DNA of 64,000 nt from Cacajao melanocephalus (GCA_963573385.1 CAUYLG010051180.1:1-64000); one strand, 5' to 3'; positions 25,701 through 39,261 are shown, numbered from the stretch's first letter. Notes: generated by a model not told the origin, from the sequence alone. A program made the numbers and translations.

Positions 25701-28348
25701 GTGACACTTAGAGGGTTTATAGTTGTTAGCCCTTTTAGGAATTGAATGATTTGAAGAGAAGATAAGTAAAAGAGATTTCCAAAATCCTGGGTTGCACAAG
25801 TGGAAAAATGTGGGTGCAAGCAGTAAAAGAAAAGGAACAAATTAGAGAGAAAGATGCTTTCTATTTCGGATATGTTAAGTTGAATGTACCAGCTTATCTC
25901 ATAAATGAGATAGTCTAGAAACAATTCAACCAGACAATAGAAATTATAGAACTGAAATTCAGAAAAAAAGATCAATATTGGGTATATAGAGATTGGGAGT
26001 GTTAAAAAAAAAGAAACTTTAGATAAATTTAGCAGAGATTACTTGAGCAAACAGATTTATAAATTAGGCAGTACTCAGAGAAAAGAGAGCTCCATCCAGT
26101 AGTGTGAGTCTCAAGCTTTTATTGACCAAACACAGAAGCAAAGTAGAGAAAAACTTAAGTGGCTACAACTAGGTGGGCATCATATGATAAGTTGGTCCCT
26201 GTGATTGGTTGAAACCCAGCTGCATGTGACTGGAGGAAACTCTGCTATTTGTTATACTCCTAAGTTAGGGTTCAGTTTGCTGGCATACTAAGAATGTGGT
26301 TTGTTATGTAAGAACTCAAAGTTCATAGACAGACATAGGCCAATAACCTCCTGCTTACGTAACAGGATTCAGCACAGCAATTTAATTCAAAATGACAATT
26401 TACATCATGAAGATGGTATTGGGAATATCAATATTTAGATATAAGCAGAAGTAGAGAATCACTTACTCAAAATTGGCAAGAACAAGCTATAGAAGTTTAG
26501 AGTGTAAATTCATCACCTTCTGATCTCTAAGTTATTACCAGTGGAGAAAAGACACAGGCAGCTAGGTGGGGATCAATAGATCCCCATTATTCATGTCCCA
26601 ATAATGCTTAAAACACACTACTCAGAAAAGTCCAGTCTACCTAAAGTACTAACCCTGAATGTTTCCTACAGACAATGATTCTGTGCTACCACACCAATGG
26701 GCTTGTGGCTGTATTTGTTCAATGAGTAACACCAGTGGAAGACGGAGGCCATGGGAAGAAAGAAAGAAACCGAATTTTTCTTCCTCTTTTTCTATGGTTT
26801 GGGAACACGTTATTATTGAATCTCCATAAAGGTTCGGGTTCTAACTGATGCTTTCCTCTGTGGAATGAGGCAAGATTCTTTCTGATTCTAGATCCCACTA
26901 GGCAGACACAGCCCGTGGGTTCTATTAACAACACTTCCTTCCTCTCTTTGTCCCTCCATTCCCAGAGGGTCAGCAACTTCTCAACATTACTAGAGTCTCC
27001 TTTGTGTTGTTTTTGTTTTTTTTGTTTGTTTTCACCTTGCTTTAGTTGGTTTCTCAGCCCTTTCATCAACTGTATAACCAATTAATTACCTGCACTAAAT
27101 TTGAATTACCTAGGGTAGTTCCTGTTTTCTTGAACTGATGTGATGATGTTTGCCCATATATTTTAAAAACATACTTATAAATTAAAGCTAAAATATTAAA
27201 AGCCTCCTATTAGCTATGTGTTTCAGACAATAACCTCCCCAAAATGAAAAGAATCAATTTTTCTCTATTTTAAACAGGCTTGATCTTCCTTCCCTATGCA
27301 GTGGAAAAGAGAGACTAAAGGAAACGAGCAGAGAGAACAGGCCTATTTCCTGCTCAAAGACAAGGAGCAAAATTTGAGTCAATGAGACTCAATTGTGGGG
27401 GCAGAAAAAGAAAGATCCATGAACTTCCTTGTAGGACTGAGAACTTACCTTCTGGACAATAAAAGGAATCTTCACTCTCTCATCAATAAGACAAGTCATC
27501 CCCAATGTGAGTAGATTAGTCCTCTGTGCTTTCCCTATGAAGGTCTAAGACACAGGATAAGGGGAACATTTGCATGATCCTTCTCTCCACAGTATCTTCA
27601 AAGAAATGGAATGACTAGCACATTTTCTCTATTGAAAGTTATGGCCTGGAAAATTAATCCCTTCCTGCAAGTAACTAGGGAACCAGGAAAAACTGGTGTG
27701 GCTGAGTCCAAAGAGAAAGTAAATTTTAACAAGAGGGCAAGATCAATAAGATTAAATATCCCAGAAACCTCAAGTTAAAATAGCAATTGCAGATTAGTTA
27801 TTGGATTCACCAACTAGAAAGTCTTTGATGAGTTTTAATGAGAAACTTCAGAGATATAACGGAGGTATTAACCAGACGCCAATAACTTGGGAATTGAATT
27901 GCAAGAAACTGATTCCAGTGTAGCTACATAGTTCTTTCAAGCAGTTTAGCAGGGAAGGATATACAAAGGTGAAAGAAAAAATGAAAAGAAAAGTAGACAG
28001 GAGTTTTTCGTTAATCAGAAATACTTGTGTATGTTTACACGCTGACTGGAAAGAGCCAATGAAGAAGAAAAGTTGAAGTAGAGGAAAAAATATTATTAAT
28101 GAAGCAAGAGCACTCAGGGGCCAAGAGATAAAAAAAAATGCAAGATATTATGGATAGATGAATTATAGAAGGAAAAAATTTCATTCTCCTGAGACAAGAA
28201 AGCGAGAAGAGATTGTAAGAGACAGACATCAATTTGTTTAATTCCTTTAAACATCATTAATCATTTTCCTTCTTAAATTAATTTATGGCACTTATTACTG
28301 CTAGTCAAAGATCTTGATAAATATACATAATCTGTTATCTCACTGATT
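25701..28348. other. Unassigned DNA, probably old repeats
   Basis: About 2.6 kb without a gene. A minus frame of 120 codons (27081-26719) is basic but shows no domain and no exon borders. The 26.0-26.4 kb part has an LTR-like feel, with an AAGCTTTTATTGACC polyadenylation-like stretch on the minus side, but I cannot name a family. Confidence 0.35.
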
Positions 28349-29024
<676 letters not shown>

Positions 29025-29925
29025 CCATATCTTCACTAAACACCTATTAGAATGGCCGAAATCTAACACGCAGACAATGCCAAATACTGCCAAGGATGCA
29101 GAACAACAGGAATTCTCATTAATTGTGGTAGGAATGTAAAATGATGACAACACTTTGGAAGGATATTTGGCAGTTTCTTATAAAACTAAACATACTCCTA
29201 CCATAGAATTCAGTAATTGCACTAATTGATATTTATCTGAAGGAGATGAAAACTTATGTCCATACAAAACTTGCACACTGATGTTTATAAAAGCTTTATT
29301 TGTAATTGCCAAAACTTGGAAGCAACCAAGATGTTCTTTAACACGTGAATTGGTACTTAAACTGTGGTCCATCCAGACAATAGAATGCTATTCATTGCAA
29401 ACACAAAATAAGTTATCAAGCCATGAAAACATATTATAAAAATTAAATAAATATTACTAAAATGAGAGAAGCCAACTTTAAAAGGCTGTATGCTATATGA
29501 TTTTCACAACGTAACACTCTGAAAAAGGCAAAACTACAAAGGTAGTAAAAATATCAGTGATTGTGTGATTTTCAGGGGATAGAAGAGATGGAGGGATGAC
29601 TAGGAGGATCATAAAGGAATTTTAGAGAAGTGGAACTGCTTTGTATGATACTATAATGGTGGATACCTGCCATTATACATGTTCTAAACTCATAGACTCT
29701 CAACACCAAGATTCCCCAAACTATGAACTTTTATTGGTAATGATGTGCTAATGTAAGCTCATTGATTGTAACAAATGTGCAACTCTGCCTGAGAATATTG
29801 GTAGTGGAAGAGACTATTCATGTGTGATATCAGGTAGTGTACAGAAAATATCTGCACTTTCTGTTTGAGAATTATCTACACTTTTTGTTCAATTTGGTTA
29901 TAAGCCTAAAGTTTCTTTTAAAAAA
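29025..29925 (+). mobile_element. L1M 3' fragment (end of ORF2 and 3' UTR)
   Basis: It follows the order of the L1 ORF2 end: CACCTATTAGAATGGCCGAA, GGTAGGAATGTAAAATGATG, ATGAAAACTTATGTCCATAC, AACTTGGAAGCAACCAAGAT and ATTCATTGCAAACACAA. It then runs into a mammalian-wide 3' UTR ending near AAGTTTCTTTTAAAAAATAA. Frames are broken throughout. Confidence 0.8.
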
Positions 29926-29944
29926 TAAGTGCTTCCTCATCCAT

Positions 29945-30522
29945 TAATTCATTAATTTATTGATGGACAAGTGGATGGATATCTTGAAACCTGTAGTATT
30001 TATACACAATAAAATATTATTCAGCCAGCAAAAAAAGAAGAAAATTCTGTAATTTGCAACCACATGGATGAGCCTAGAGGACATTATGTTAAGTGAAATA
30101 AACCAGGCATGGAAAGACAAATATTGCATGTTCTCACTCATATGTGGGAGCTAAGAAAGTTGATCCCATTGAAGTATAGAATAGAATAGTGGTGCCTAGA
30201 GCCTGGGAAGAGAAGTGGTGCGGGGGAAATAGGGAGAGGCTGGTTAATGAGTACAAAATTACAGTTAAATAAGGAAGAATAATCTCTAGTGTTCTATAAT
30301 ACAGTAGGGTGACTATAGTTAACAATAACTTACTGTATTTTTCGATATAGCTAGAAGAGAGGATTTTGAGTGTTTTCAAAACAAAGAAATGATCAAAGTT
30401 TAAGGTGATTAATATTAAAATGACTCAGATGTGATCATTACACATTGTATGCATACACTGAAATAGCTAATGCACCCCATAAATATGTACAAATTTTATG
30501 CACCAATTAAAAATTTTTTAAA
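29945..30522 (+). mobile_element. L1 3' fragment, younger type (L1MA/PB-like)
   Basis: It begins in the ORF2 end (AATAAAATATTATTCAGCC, then CACATGGATGAGCCTAGAGG). It passes the TGTTCTCACTCATATGTGGG block and ends with CACCCCATAAATATGTACAA and a short A-rich tail. It follows directly after the L1M fragment in the same orientation and is much less diverged. Confidence 0.82.
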
Positions 30523-30994
30523 GCATGAAATGCTAAAATAATTGCAAATGTTTTTAAAAAGCATTTCATACTCATTGTCAGGACTTTACCCATCCCTAAA
30601 GATCTGCTTCTAAGATCTCTATAAAACTAATAAACTAGGAAGAGCCCCCTTGAAAACAGAAAACTCTGCAGAGGCACAATGACAAGACATTTTCCATGGC
30701 AACTTCTACAGCCAAATATTTTAGTAAAGAAAATGTCATGACTTTCTGATTACCTTCATTTGCTAGTGGCCCTCAGAACTTTAGAAATATCAAAGTTAAA
30801 AGACTTCTTATCATACCATTTCTCAAAATGTGTTCAGGAACCCACTTGAGTTAGAATTACCTAGGTTGCATATTTTAAATATTATTGTGATCTTAACAAT
30901 ATATTCCCTGAAGCCCCGAAATCTGTCTTTCTAGTGAATTCCCTAAAATTATTTTGTATAAAGTCTAATAATTACTGCATTAGAAATTCTCTAA
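30523..30994. other. Unassigned AT-rich DNA
   Basis: No gene. The end of this stretch may belong to the neighbouring minus-strand L1. Confidence 0.35.
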
Positions 30995-32180
30995 TATGAT
31001 TTCTCCATTTTTCTAATTTATTGAGATATATTCAAAAAAACACAAATTCATGAATTTTTAGGAACTCAATATATATCCATATCTAGTGCCTGTATCAGAA
31101 CATGAACCAGACTTGAACTGTAGAAATTCCTTTACACCCCTTTCCAGCTGCTGCACCCTAGGAAGAATGACCACTCTCCTGATATAACATCATCAATTTG
31201 TTTTGACTATTTTTGAATTCTACGTAAGTAAAACAAAGTAATAGGTACTTTGTGGAAACTGACTTATTTTCCTGAATGCTATTTTGTATGAGTCATTCAT
31301 ATTGTTGTGTTTAGTTGTAGTTTGTGTCTGTTCTTCACTGTGCAATCGTCTACTGCATTGATATACCATATCATTATCCTTTCTATTGTACAAAGACATT
31401 TAGATTATCTCTGGGCTTTGCCTATTGCAAATAATGCTGCTATGAACATTTTTATACATGTCTTTTGCACACATGGGTGTATATTTCTGTTGGGTAATAT
31501 TACTAGGGAGAGAATTACTGGGCCATAGGGCATATCTTTCTATTCAACTTTAGTTTTCTGGGTTTTTATCCTTTCAAAAAGATTGTACCAAGTTAAAGTC
31601 CAACCAGCAGGGTATGAAGATCTAGCTGCTCCACATCCACCACACCCTCACTTGTCTTTTTCATTTTGCCTATCGTAGTTAGGCCTACCAATATCACATT
31701 ATAATTTTAATTGTATTTCCCTAATGACTAATTAAGCACTCCTTGTTATATTAATTGAATATTTTAGTATTCTATTTTACAAAGTACCTGTTCAGGTCTT
31801 TCACCTATTGGGTTGTCTGCCTTTTGCTTATTGTAGCAGTCATTTATATATTCTGAATTCAAGTCCACTGTTAGATATACATTTTGTAAATATAGTCTCC
31901 AATTTTATATCTTGGATTTTCACTCTCTAAAGCATTATCCTTTTCAATAGAAATTCTTAATTTTAATGTGTTTAATTTAATTTTAATGATTTTAATCATT
32001 CATCACTTAGTGTGTCTTTCTTAATTATTTGTCTACTTTAGGTTCATGAAGATATTCCCCTTATTTTTCCAAAAGCTTTAGTGTTTTATCTTTTATCTTA
32101 AGGTAGTCTATTCAAATAGAATTAATATTTTAAAATAATTTTTGTATGGTGTGCAGTAAATATCTCCCTTTATTTTTATA
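30995..32180 (-). mobile_element. L1M ORF2/3' fragment
   Basis: The plus strand carries the complement of the L1 3' half. It has AATTTATTGAGATATATTC, GCAAATAATGCTGCTATGAA near 31430, and ATTACTGGGCCATAGGGCAT. CCACCACACCCTCACTTGTC and CTTTCACCTATTGGGTTGTC follow. It spans about 1.2 kb without an intact frame. Confidence 0.8.
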
Positions 32181-34338
32181 AAAGAAAAGAAAAAGAAGAA
32201 ACCTAAAGAGGGACAAATCTGCCCAAGATTGCCCACCTGGTATGGAGGAACCTTATTATGTTAGAAGTGACTTGCTACTACTTTCTGTTTGTTCATATGA
32301 TTATTTTTGCTCTCAGTGTTAATTTCTCTGGGCAAAACAGCCTTACAAACTTATGGTTTTATTTAAGGCTCTATTTCCTCACCACCATTCTGATCTAAAA
32401 CACCGCTAACTTCCATATTCCTTATATTTATAGTAAAGCAATGTTGTGGAAAGAAGCTCAGTCCCCTAACACATGGGTCACATATGTAGTACATGTAGTA
32501 TCACTTACTTCCTAATATAACTTTATATTATGGTCCAAAAACTCTGTTTCCAGTCTAGTTTTTGTCATTAATTTATTATCCACAGAGAACAAATAAATTC
32601 ACCTTTGTTTTCTCATTTGTAAAATGAAGAACTAGAATAAGACTAGCCCCACATCGCCTCTCATTTAAAGAAAAATTAAAGCCTATGATTTTATTCTTTA
32701 TTTTGAAAATAGCCTCTCTGTAATTATGGTAATGTATGACACATTCATTTTCTTCTTCTTCATTCATTGCAAAATAAGAATGACTGGATATTATTAAAAC
32801 TGAAGGGCATTCTGTGAAAGCAACTCGAAGTATTTAAATTCTTGCATTCTATAAAAAGTATCTTATCTCCTTATTACAGTATGCCAAAGAAGTTCCATTT
32901 TAAAACCGAACTCTAGTCTGACACCTTCATTAACCACGCAGATGTGTTGTTTGATGTGTTATTCCTTCCTAAAAATCCCAGTATCTAACTGAGCAGGAAA
33001 GACAGATTGAGAGTGAGACCAAAAAGTGAGTTTCATTAATGATTACTGCCTGGTTTGTGTACATATCTCAGTTCATATCCTGAGAATTCTTTTTCACTCC
33101 ATTCATTTCTATTACAGTCTTGTATTATGTTACCACTTCATTATCTGTCTGAAAGACTGATTCAAAGTGAGGTTTAACATGCTGAGCATTTGGACAGCAA
33201 AGAGCAAGATTTTTTCTTTTTTCAAGCAGGAAATTCCTGGGAGGTCTCTGGCCACTTTCCTTTTATCACTGACAAGTTGGTTTTGATATTTGAGAATGTA
33301 GAGATCAATACCAACTTAGCTGTCAAAATGACTTGATAGAAGAAACACTCTAATATTGTGCCGGGAATAATACCTCATATCTTCAAGACCCATGATATAA
33401 ACTTTTTGACAATTTTCAAGTTCCCCCACAGGGAGATTTCCTTGGAATAACCTCAAGGTATTTAATAAAACATTTTTATTCAGGCCTAGAACAGACACAT
33501 TCATGGCCCTCAGATCTGATCTAGATAGTATTGAAGTAGTATTAGGAATCCTTGAGATCCTTCCATGATTTAAAATTACCTGTAGAAAAAAACTGATATC
33601 TTATGGGCATACAGGCTGCCTAGGGCAAATAAAATTACACAACCCTTTACTATTAGAAATTTTTAACAAATCATTTTCATTGTACTTACTCTCACTCAGG
33701 TCAGAAACTATAATTGGAAGATAATTTCTAATAATAAAAATATAGAAATGAATTAAATATGATTTAACAGAGTTAGTTTAAAAGTCAGTTCTCAACATTC
33801 TGTGTCTTTATTGCAGTGGTAGTTACAAATGTCTAGGAATTTGTCAACACATATTGAGCTGTACACCAAAAGGAGTAAATTTTAATCTTACATAGATGTA
33901 AAAATGTATGTTAAATGAATACTTGCAAAACACAGTAGGGGTGACACACAGGGAAGCTTCAGTGTTGGGATGTGATTCTGAGAAGTCACTTTCATAGATG
34001 GAGGACAAAGTGCCTTCTTCCAAGGCAACAAGGTATGAGGAGAGAGTATTTTGGTTGAGACTCAGAGAGTCAAGAATCTGGATGGAGAGACGTGCACAGG
34101 TATGTTGTGGTCACATTGTCAAGAAGATAGCTTTGCCCACCATTAGCCCTTGGGGAACCAAGGTAGATCAAATCAGAAGCCAGGAAGCAGAGCTGGACAC
34201 CTGAAGTGTCAACAGTTGATTCTCTAGATAGGGTACAGGTGGTACAAGACAAAAGGAGCATGGCCAGGTGGAAGCAGAAGACCTCAGATGCAGAGTCGAG
34301 AGCTAAACCCATAATCAAAAGATGCCAGGGAAGACTTT
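32181..34338. other. Unassigned AT-rich DNA
   Basis: About 2.2 kb without a gene, splice-bordered exon or nameable repeat. The frames seen are under 90 codons and featureless. Confidence 0.4.
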
Positions 34339-34455
34339 GTTTTATTCTATTTTTTTAATTTTTTTTTTTTTACTTTTTATTGTTTTTATTTTAAGTTCCA
34401 GGGTACATGTGCAGAACGTGCAGGTTTGTTAACTAAGCAAACATGTGCCATGTCC
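34339..34455 (-). mobile_element. Short L1 3' end (5'-truncated)
   Basis: A T-rich head is followed by TTTTAAGTTCCAGGGTACAT, GTGCAGGTTTGTTAACTAAG and ACATGTGCCATG, the complement of the primate L1 3' UTR end. Only about 115 bp were inserted. Confidence 0.8.
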
Positions 34456-34479
34456 TCCTCAAGTCAAGGAGTTCTAGCT

Positions 34480-34625
34480 CCCAGCTTTGCACTAATGGCA
34501 ATGTGAGCTTGCTTATTCTCTCTGGACTTCAGTTTTTCATTACCCAAATAGGAAGACGGGAGTGGATCATTATCCTAGTCTCTTCTCACTGAGAACATTA
34601 CGTAAACGCAAAGACCAAGTCTGAA
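34480..34625 (+). mobile_element. MIR SINE fragment
   Basis: GAGCTTGCTTATTCTCTCTG, ACTTCAGTTTTTCATTACCC and GGGAGTGGATCATTATCCTA follow the sense MIR core. Confidence 0.55.
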
Positions 34626-35059
34626 TCTCCCTTTTATAAGCATTGTCTCGTGTGTATGTTATGCATGAGCATTGTTAAAGTACTCATATAAAAGTCTTTG
34701 TGATTAAAAAAAGGTATCTCCTCACTTGGTTTTCAGTCTTCAGCCTGCTTTAATTTATCTCTATGAAGCAAGCAGAGACACAGAAAAGCCAGGCAGGTTT
34801 AACATAGGTCCAGTTGTGATTAGTTTTTGCCCTCTCCTCCATGCCATTTTACTTAATTTTGGAAGTGTCAGGTAAGGAGTATAGACTCAAAGGGGCTTTA
34901 GACGGGTTCAACCAGGCCTGGGTAAAGCAATTGTTAGAATTAGGCACTGTTGTGGTCAGCTGCACAAACAGAGTTGTATGAAAACCAAGTAACTGGGAAG
35001 AAATAAGCTAGTTGGTTGAGCAGCTCTTCCTGCTGCTTTCTGCCCCTAAAGCTTTCATA
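34626..35059. other. Unassigned DNA
   Basis: No gene or nameable repeat. Confidence 0.35.
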
Positions 35060-35190
35060 TCAGCTATTTCACTCAATCCTATCAGATGCTCTTTGGGGTA
35101 GGTAGTGTCAGTGCTATTTTGCAAAGTAAGAACTGGGGCTCAGAGTCTTGAAGTGACTGTTTCAAAATCTATATCCAGAGGGAGGGGTGC
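35060..35190 (-). mobile_element. MIR SINE fragment
   Basis: CACTCAATCCTATCAGATGC, GTAGGTAGTGTCAGTGCTAT and AGAACTGGGGCTCAGAGTC follow the complement of MIR. Confidence 0.6.
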
Positions 35191-35544
35191 TGCCTCAGAA
35201 CACAAAGATGCGAATGTAAGTATCTCCCAGGAAAGCTCATAGACAAGAAATGAGGCTGAATGATTTGAATAAAAAAAAAAAATAGCATCCCATGTTCCCA
35301 GAAATCACCAAGGGAGTTTGTGAACTATGTAGATTCCAAGGGTCCCATAAAATATTTGGAGAAATAAGAATGTGATGAAGTCCAGGGTTGTCATTACCTT
35401 GTTGCAAGATGTACTATTTGGGATGAAGATGAAGAATCCATTTAGCCAGGTCACAGGTAATAATTGTGTGTCACTGAAAAAAGTGACAAGCTAGTCATTC
35501 AGAGTTACAGGGGGTGAAAACAGACAAAACTTGGAATAAAGTGT
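35191..35544. other. Unassigned DNA
   Basis: An A13 run lies near 35270. Nothing else is recognised. Confidence 0.35.
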
Positions 35545-36422
35545 CTCCACAATTATACATCTATTAGAATGGCTAAAATCTAAACCACTGACAACATCAA
35601 ATGGCAACAGAATGTGGAACAGAAGAAACTCTCTTTCATTGCCATTGGGAATGCAAAATATTACATCTACTTTGAAAGATAGTATAACAGTTTTTTACAA
35701 AAGTAAACATAGATTTACCATGTAATCCAGTAGTCATGCTTCTAGATATTTACCTAAATGAGTTGAAAACTAATGGTCATGCAAAATCCTGAGCAAAAAT
35801 GTATATAGCAGCTTTATTCCCAATTGTCAAAATACTGCAGTAAGCAAGATGTCCTTCAATAAGTAAACAGATAAACTCTGGTATAGCCATAAAATGTAAT
35901 ATCACTCAATGATAATAAAAAATGAGCTCTCCACCAAAAGACTTGGAGAAATATTAAATGCTATTACTAACTGAAATCAATCTGAAAAGGCTACATGCTA
36001 TACAATTTCAACTACATGACATTTGAGAAAAGGCAAAACTCAGGAGACAGTTATAAGATCAGTGCCAGGGCCTTGGGGGTGGAGGAAGGAGGTATGAATA
36101 GGTGGAACACAGGATTTTTAGGGCAGTGAAATCTATGATACCACAGTGATAGATACACGTCATCCTATATTTGTCAAAACCCACTGAATATACAAAAAAA
36201 AGAGTGAAGCCTAATGTAAACTCATATTATATCAATATCGGCTCAGCCATTGTAGTCAATGAACTACACGATGCAAGACGTTAATAATGGGGGAAACTGC
36301 TGGGGAGGAGGGGACTGAGATGGCATATGGGAATTGTCTTTACTTTCCACTTAATTTTTCTGTAAGCCTGCTGTTGCTCTAAAAAATTAAAATCTATACA
36401 TTTGTAAAAATAAACATGAATT
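35545..36422 (+). mobile_element. L1M 3' fragment
   Basis: It starts with almost the same ORF2 point as the copy at 29.0 kb (ATTAGAATGGCTAAAATCTA). It passes GGCAACAGAATGTGGAACAG, CAGCTTTATTCCCAATTGTC and GTCCTTCAATAAGTAAACAG, and ends in the 3' UTR with TCTGTAAGCCTGCTGTTGCT. An Alu is inserted at its end. Confidence 0.8.
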
Positions 36423-36728
36423 GGCTGGGCATGGTGGCTTACTCCTGTAATCCCAGCACTTTGGGAGGCTGAGGCAGGCAGATCACCCGAGGTCGCGAGG
36501 TCGAGACCAGCCTGACCAACAGAGAGAAACTCCATCTCTACCAAAAACACAAAATTAGCTGGGCGTGGTGGTGCATGCCTATAATCCCAGCTACTCAGGA
36601 GGCTGAGGCAGGAGAATAGCTTGAACCTGGGAGGCAGAGGTTGCCGTGAGTTGAGATCGCACCATTGTACTCCAGCCTGGTCAATAAGAGTGAAACTCTA
36701 TCTCAGAAAAAATAAATAAAAATAAAAA
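36423..36728 (+). mobile_element. Alu SINE (AluS-like)
   Basis: It starts GGCTGGGCATGGTGGCTTAC and forms a full dimer, with the right arm ending TCCAGCCTGGTCAATAAGAG and an (AAAT)-rich tail. It is inserted in the A-rich end of the L1M fragment. Confidence 0.93.
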
Positions 36729-38055
36729 CTATGAATCAAGATTTCTTTTATGAAATCTCAGGCTTCCTTGCAGCATTATCTTAGACTAAACCACCCTTCT
36801 CATGAAGGGATCTATCCCATGAGTACTGTTTGGATGTGTTAGAGTAGAAGTGTGTCTCGAAGGATTTCAGACTGTCAGAAGTCTGAGTTTCTTAATACAG
36901 TTACGTAAAAATCCCCGTGAGTATGGTGACCTCACCGAGGACACTGAGCTTTCTCATTGGTAAGTAGATGTCTGATAAATGTCTCTCTCCAGTGTCCTTA
37001 CTTATGCCATGAAATTCCAATAGATCTGTCTGTCATGGAGCCTTTGGCAGCAAAGAAAGGCCATTGACCCAGGCCTTGTCAATCATAGCACTCTATTCCT
37101 TTCTTCCATATGTAACAGAATTGATCTGGGGGTTAGACATTGACCCAAGCTCAGCCAATCAGAGTTCTGTAAGATTTAATATCGAAAGCTGAGAGAAATG
37201 GGAGACAGGGAGAAAAGGGGGAGCAGAAATGAGGGCAAGGAGAAGAGGGAAAGGAAAACGAGAGAAAGCAACAGAAAGAAAAAGAGGGAGCTCTCTTCCT
37301 GAGATTAAAAAGCTGCAAGAATATTGAAAGCAATGAGCTGCCAAGTCCATTCATTTTTTTCTACTCATACAGACAGTCTGAATAAATAAGCTAATAAAAC
37401 AGGCAAAGAATAGAGGGAAATGGGAAAGGAAGAAGAGAGGTGTTGGGAGAAAAAATAAAATAGTTTTATTTTATTTAAAAATCACACTAGCCAATCGAGC
37501 CCTTTTTTGTCTGTTAGTGTCTAGATGTGGGTTTCTTTCATCTGCAGTAATCCTAGCAATACAGTGGGTGGCACGTATTCCCTGGATGCATCATTACCCA
37601 AACTCTTCCCGTGTCTGAGATATCTGCATGGACTAGTATCTAATTTCATTCCAGCATTCTGCACTCAGAACAGTCACCAACATCTGTTTCCATAAAAGTA
37701 GAAGAAACCTGCTGAGAAGACAGTTTCAGGAGAAATTTTCGCGTTTACAGGTTGAACAAACAAAAGAATGCTGTTACTACATCAGAAGCAAATCACAGGA
37801 ATGCTCAGAAAGTCAAAATAGAGAATTCAGATAAAACAGTGCCATGAAATCATAGCCTGGCTTAGAAAAGAAGTTAGCCTAGTAGTTGGCTGCATATTTT
37901 AAAAGAGGCTTTCAAGGGACAGATGTCACTAAATAAAGGGCAATGAGGTGAAGAAGATCCATGGAAGGGAAGCAAAATGAACAGAGACTAAAGGCCTGAC
38001 ACTTTAGTCTGAGGCAAGCAGATCACACAGGCCTGACACACTGTTTACTTTCAAA
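36729..38055. other. Unassigned DNA with a purine-rich tract
   Basis: A GA-rich tract lies at about 37185-37300 (GGGAGA, AGAAAAGGGGG, GAGAAAG units). No gene or nameable repeat is seen; frames over the tract are artefacts of its composition. Confidence 0.4.
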
Positions 38056-38172
38056 TACACTTTTAAATTTTATTTGCAAGTTGCCCTTTTTATGGATATT
38101 GTAATCTCTGTTTTACATGTGATGCACTGGAGGCTGTGAAAAGATAAATAGCTTCCCCAGCCAATAAGAGTT
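38056..38172 (-). mobile_element. MIR-like fragment
   Basis: GTAATCTCTGTTTTACATGT, GGAGGCTGTGAAAAGATAAA and AGCTTCCCCAGCCAATAAGA resemble the complement of MIR. Confidence 0.45.
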
Positions 38173-38377
38173 TCTATCAATAAAATTTGATCTTATTTGT
38201 CTGATTTATAACCGGTGCATTCTTTACTGTACCACTGTAGGGTAGTGGGAAATAGTGGGCATCTAATTTCTCCGTTAATGGCCTCAATCTCATGAGATAG
38301 ACAGAAAGTACCTGGACATCTTATGTCTTGAACTGTTCCTACCTTTTGTCTCAGTTTGCATCTTCTTTTATAGCCAT

Positions 38378-38429
38378 GCCTGCAATTAGCAAGCATTTCC
38401 AAAGCCTGCAATTAGCAAGCATTTCTAAA
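38378..38429. repeat. 26 bp tandem duplication
   Basis: Two head-to-tail copies (38378-38403 and 38404-38429) start GCCTGCAATTAGCAAGC and differ at one base near the end (TTTCC versus TTTCT). Confidence 0.92.
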
Positions 38430-38490
38430 GATGTTTACTATGTGTTCAATGTGAGACACACAAGAAGATGCTGATTACCCCTCCCTTGAA

Positions 38491-38622
38491 AATGAGAGAA
38501 GAGGGGTGGTTTTCTAAAGGATATTTTTATACTAAGATAGGAGAGATAAACAGACAGACAGACATTATATTGGACAAATAGAACAACAGTTTCACACCCC
38601 AGAGAGTTTAACCAAGGGAAAA
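38491..38622 (+). repeat. Inverted repeat, left arm
   Basis: This arm of about 132 bp, from AATGAGAGAAGAGGGG to TTTAACCAAGGGAAAA, is the reverse complement of 38866-38998 with few differences. It includes a GGACAAATAGAACAACAG core and a CAGACAGACAGACATTATAT core. Confidence 0.9.
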
Positions 38623-38865
38623 ATTCTATTGGAGAAGACATGGTAAGCAAACAATTGCAGTACAATCTGGCATTTGCAAAAATGGAAGGACATCCAAAGA
38701 GCTGAGGAAACACAGAGGTAGAAATGACATGCTCTTCCCAGGAGTTTGGGGTAAGACTTCACAAAACAAATTAAAGTTTAGATGGGACGTAAAGGTTTTG
38801 ACAGAAGAAAAGAGAAACTTTTATGAATTTATAGCATGAAAGGAATTTGTTTCTTTCCTTTTTTT

Positions 38866-38998
38866 TCCCCCTTGGTTAAACTCTCTGTGGTGTGAAATTA
38901 TTGTTCTGTTTGTCCAATATAATGTCTGTCTGTCTCTTTCTCTCCTATTTTAACATAAAAATATCCTTTAGAAAACCACCCCCTCTTCCTCTCTCATT
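38866..38998 (-). repeat. Inverted repeat, right arm
   Basis: The arm reads CCCCCTTGGTTAAACTCTCT to CCTCTCTCATT. Its reverse complement matches the left arm at roughly nine bases in ten by eye. The spacer between arms is about 240 bp of unrelated sequence. Confidence 0.9.
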
Positions 38999-39191
38999 CC
39001 ATAAATTGTTTTTGTGTTTGACCCCTGCCTAGAAAATCACAGTAGGACATTGATTTATTTAGGGATTGATGCATACCCAAGTTTGACTAACTAAGAATCA
39101 CACCCATCACTTTTGTATTCATTATTGGTAAGAAGGTGAGGATTTTCTCAGGGCTTGTTATTTAGGAGGATGTAAGTCCATAAGGCCCATT

Positions 39192-39261
39192 GTTCCAATG
39201 TGCCAATATACGGGGAGGGTTCACCTGTTCCAGTGTGCCAATATATGGGTAGGGTTCACCT
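39192..39261. repeat. 35 bp tandem duplication
   Basis: Copies at 39192-39226 and 39227-39261 (GTTCCA(A/G)TGTGCCAATATA..AGGGTTCACCT) differ at a few bases. Confidence 0.92.

Noticed and set aside
26719..27081. 120-codon basic minus-strand frame
   Set aside because: I considered a transposase or ERV fragment, but found no catalytic motif or terminal repeats. Left as unassigned.
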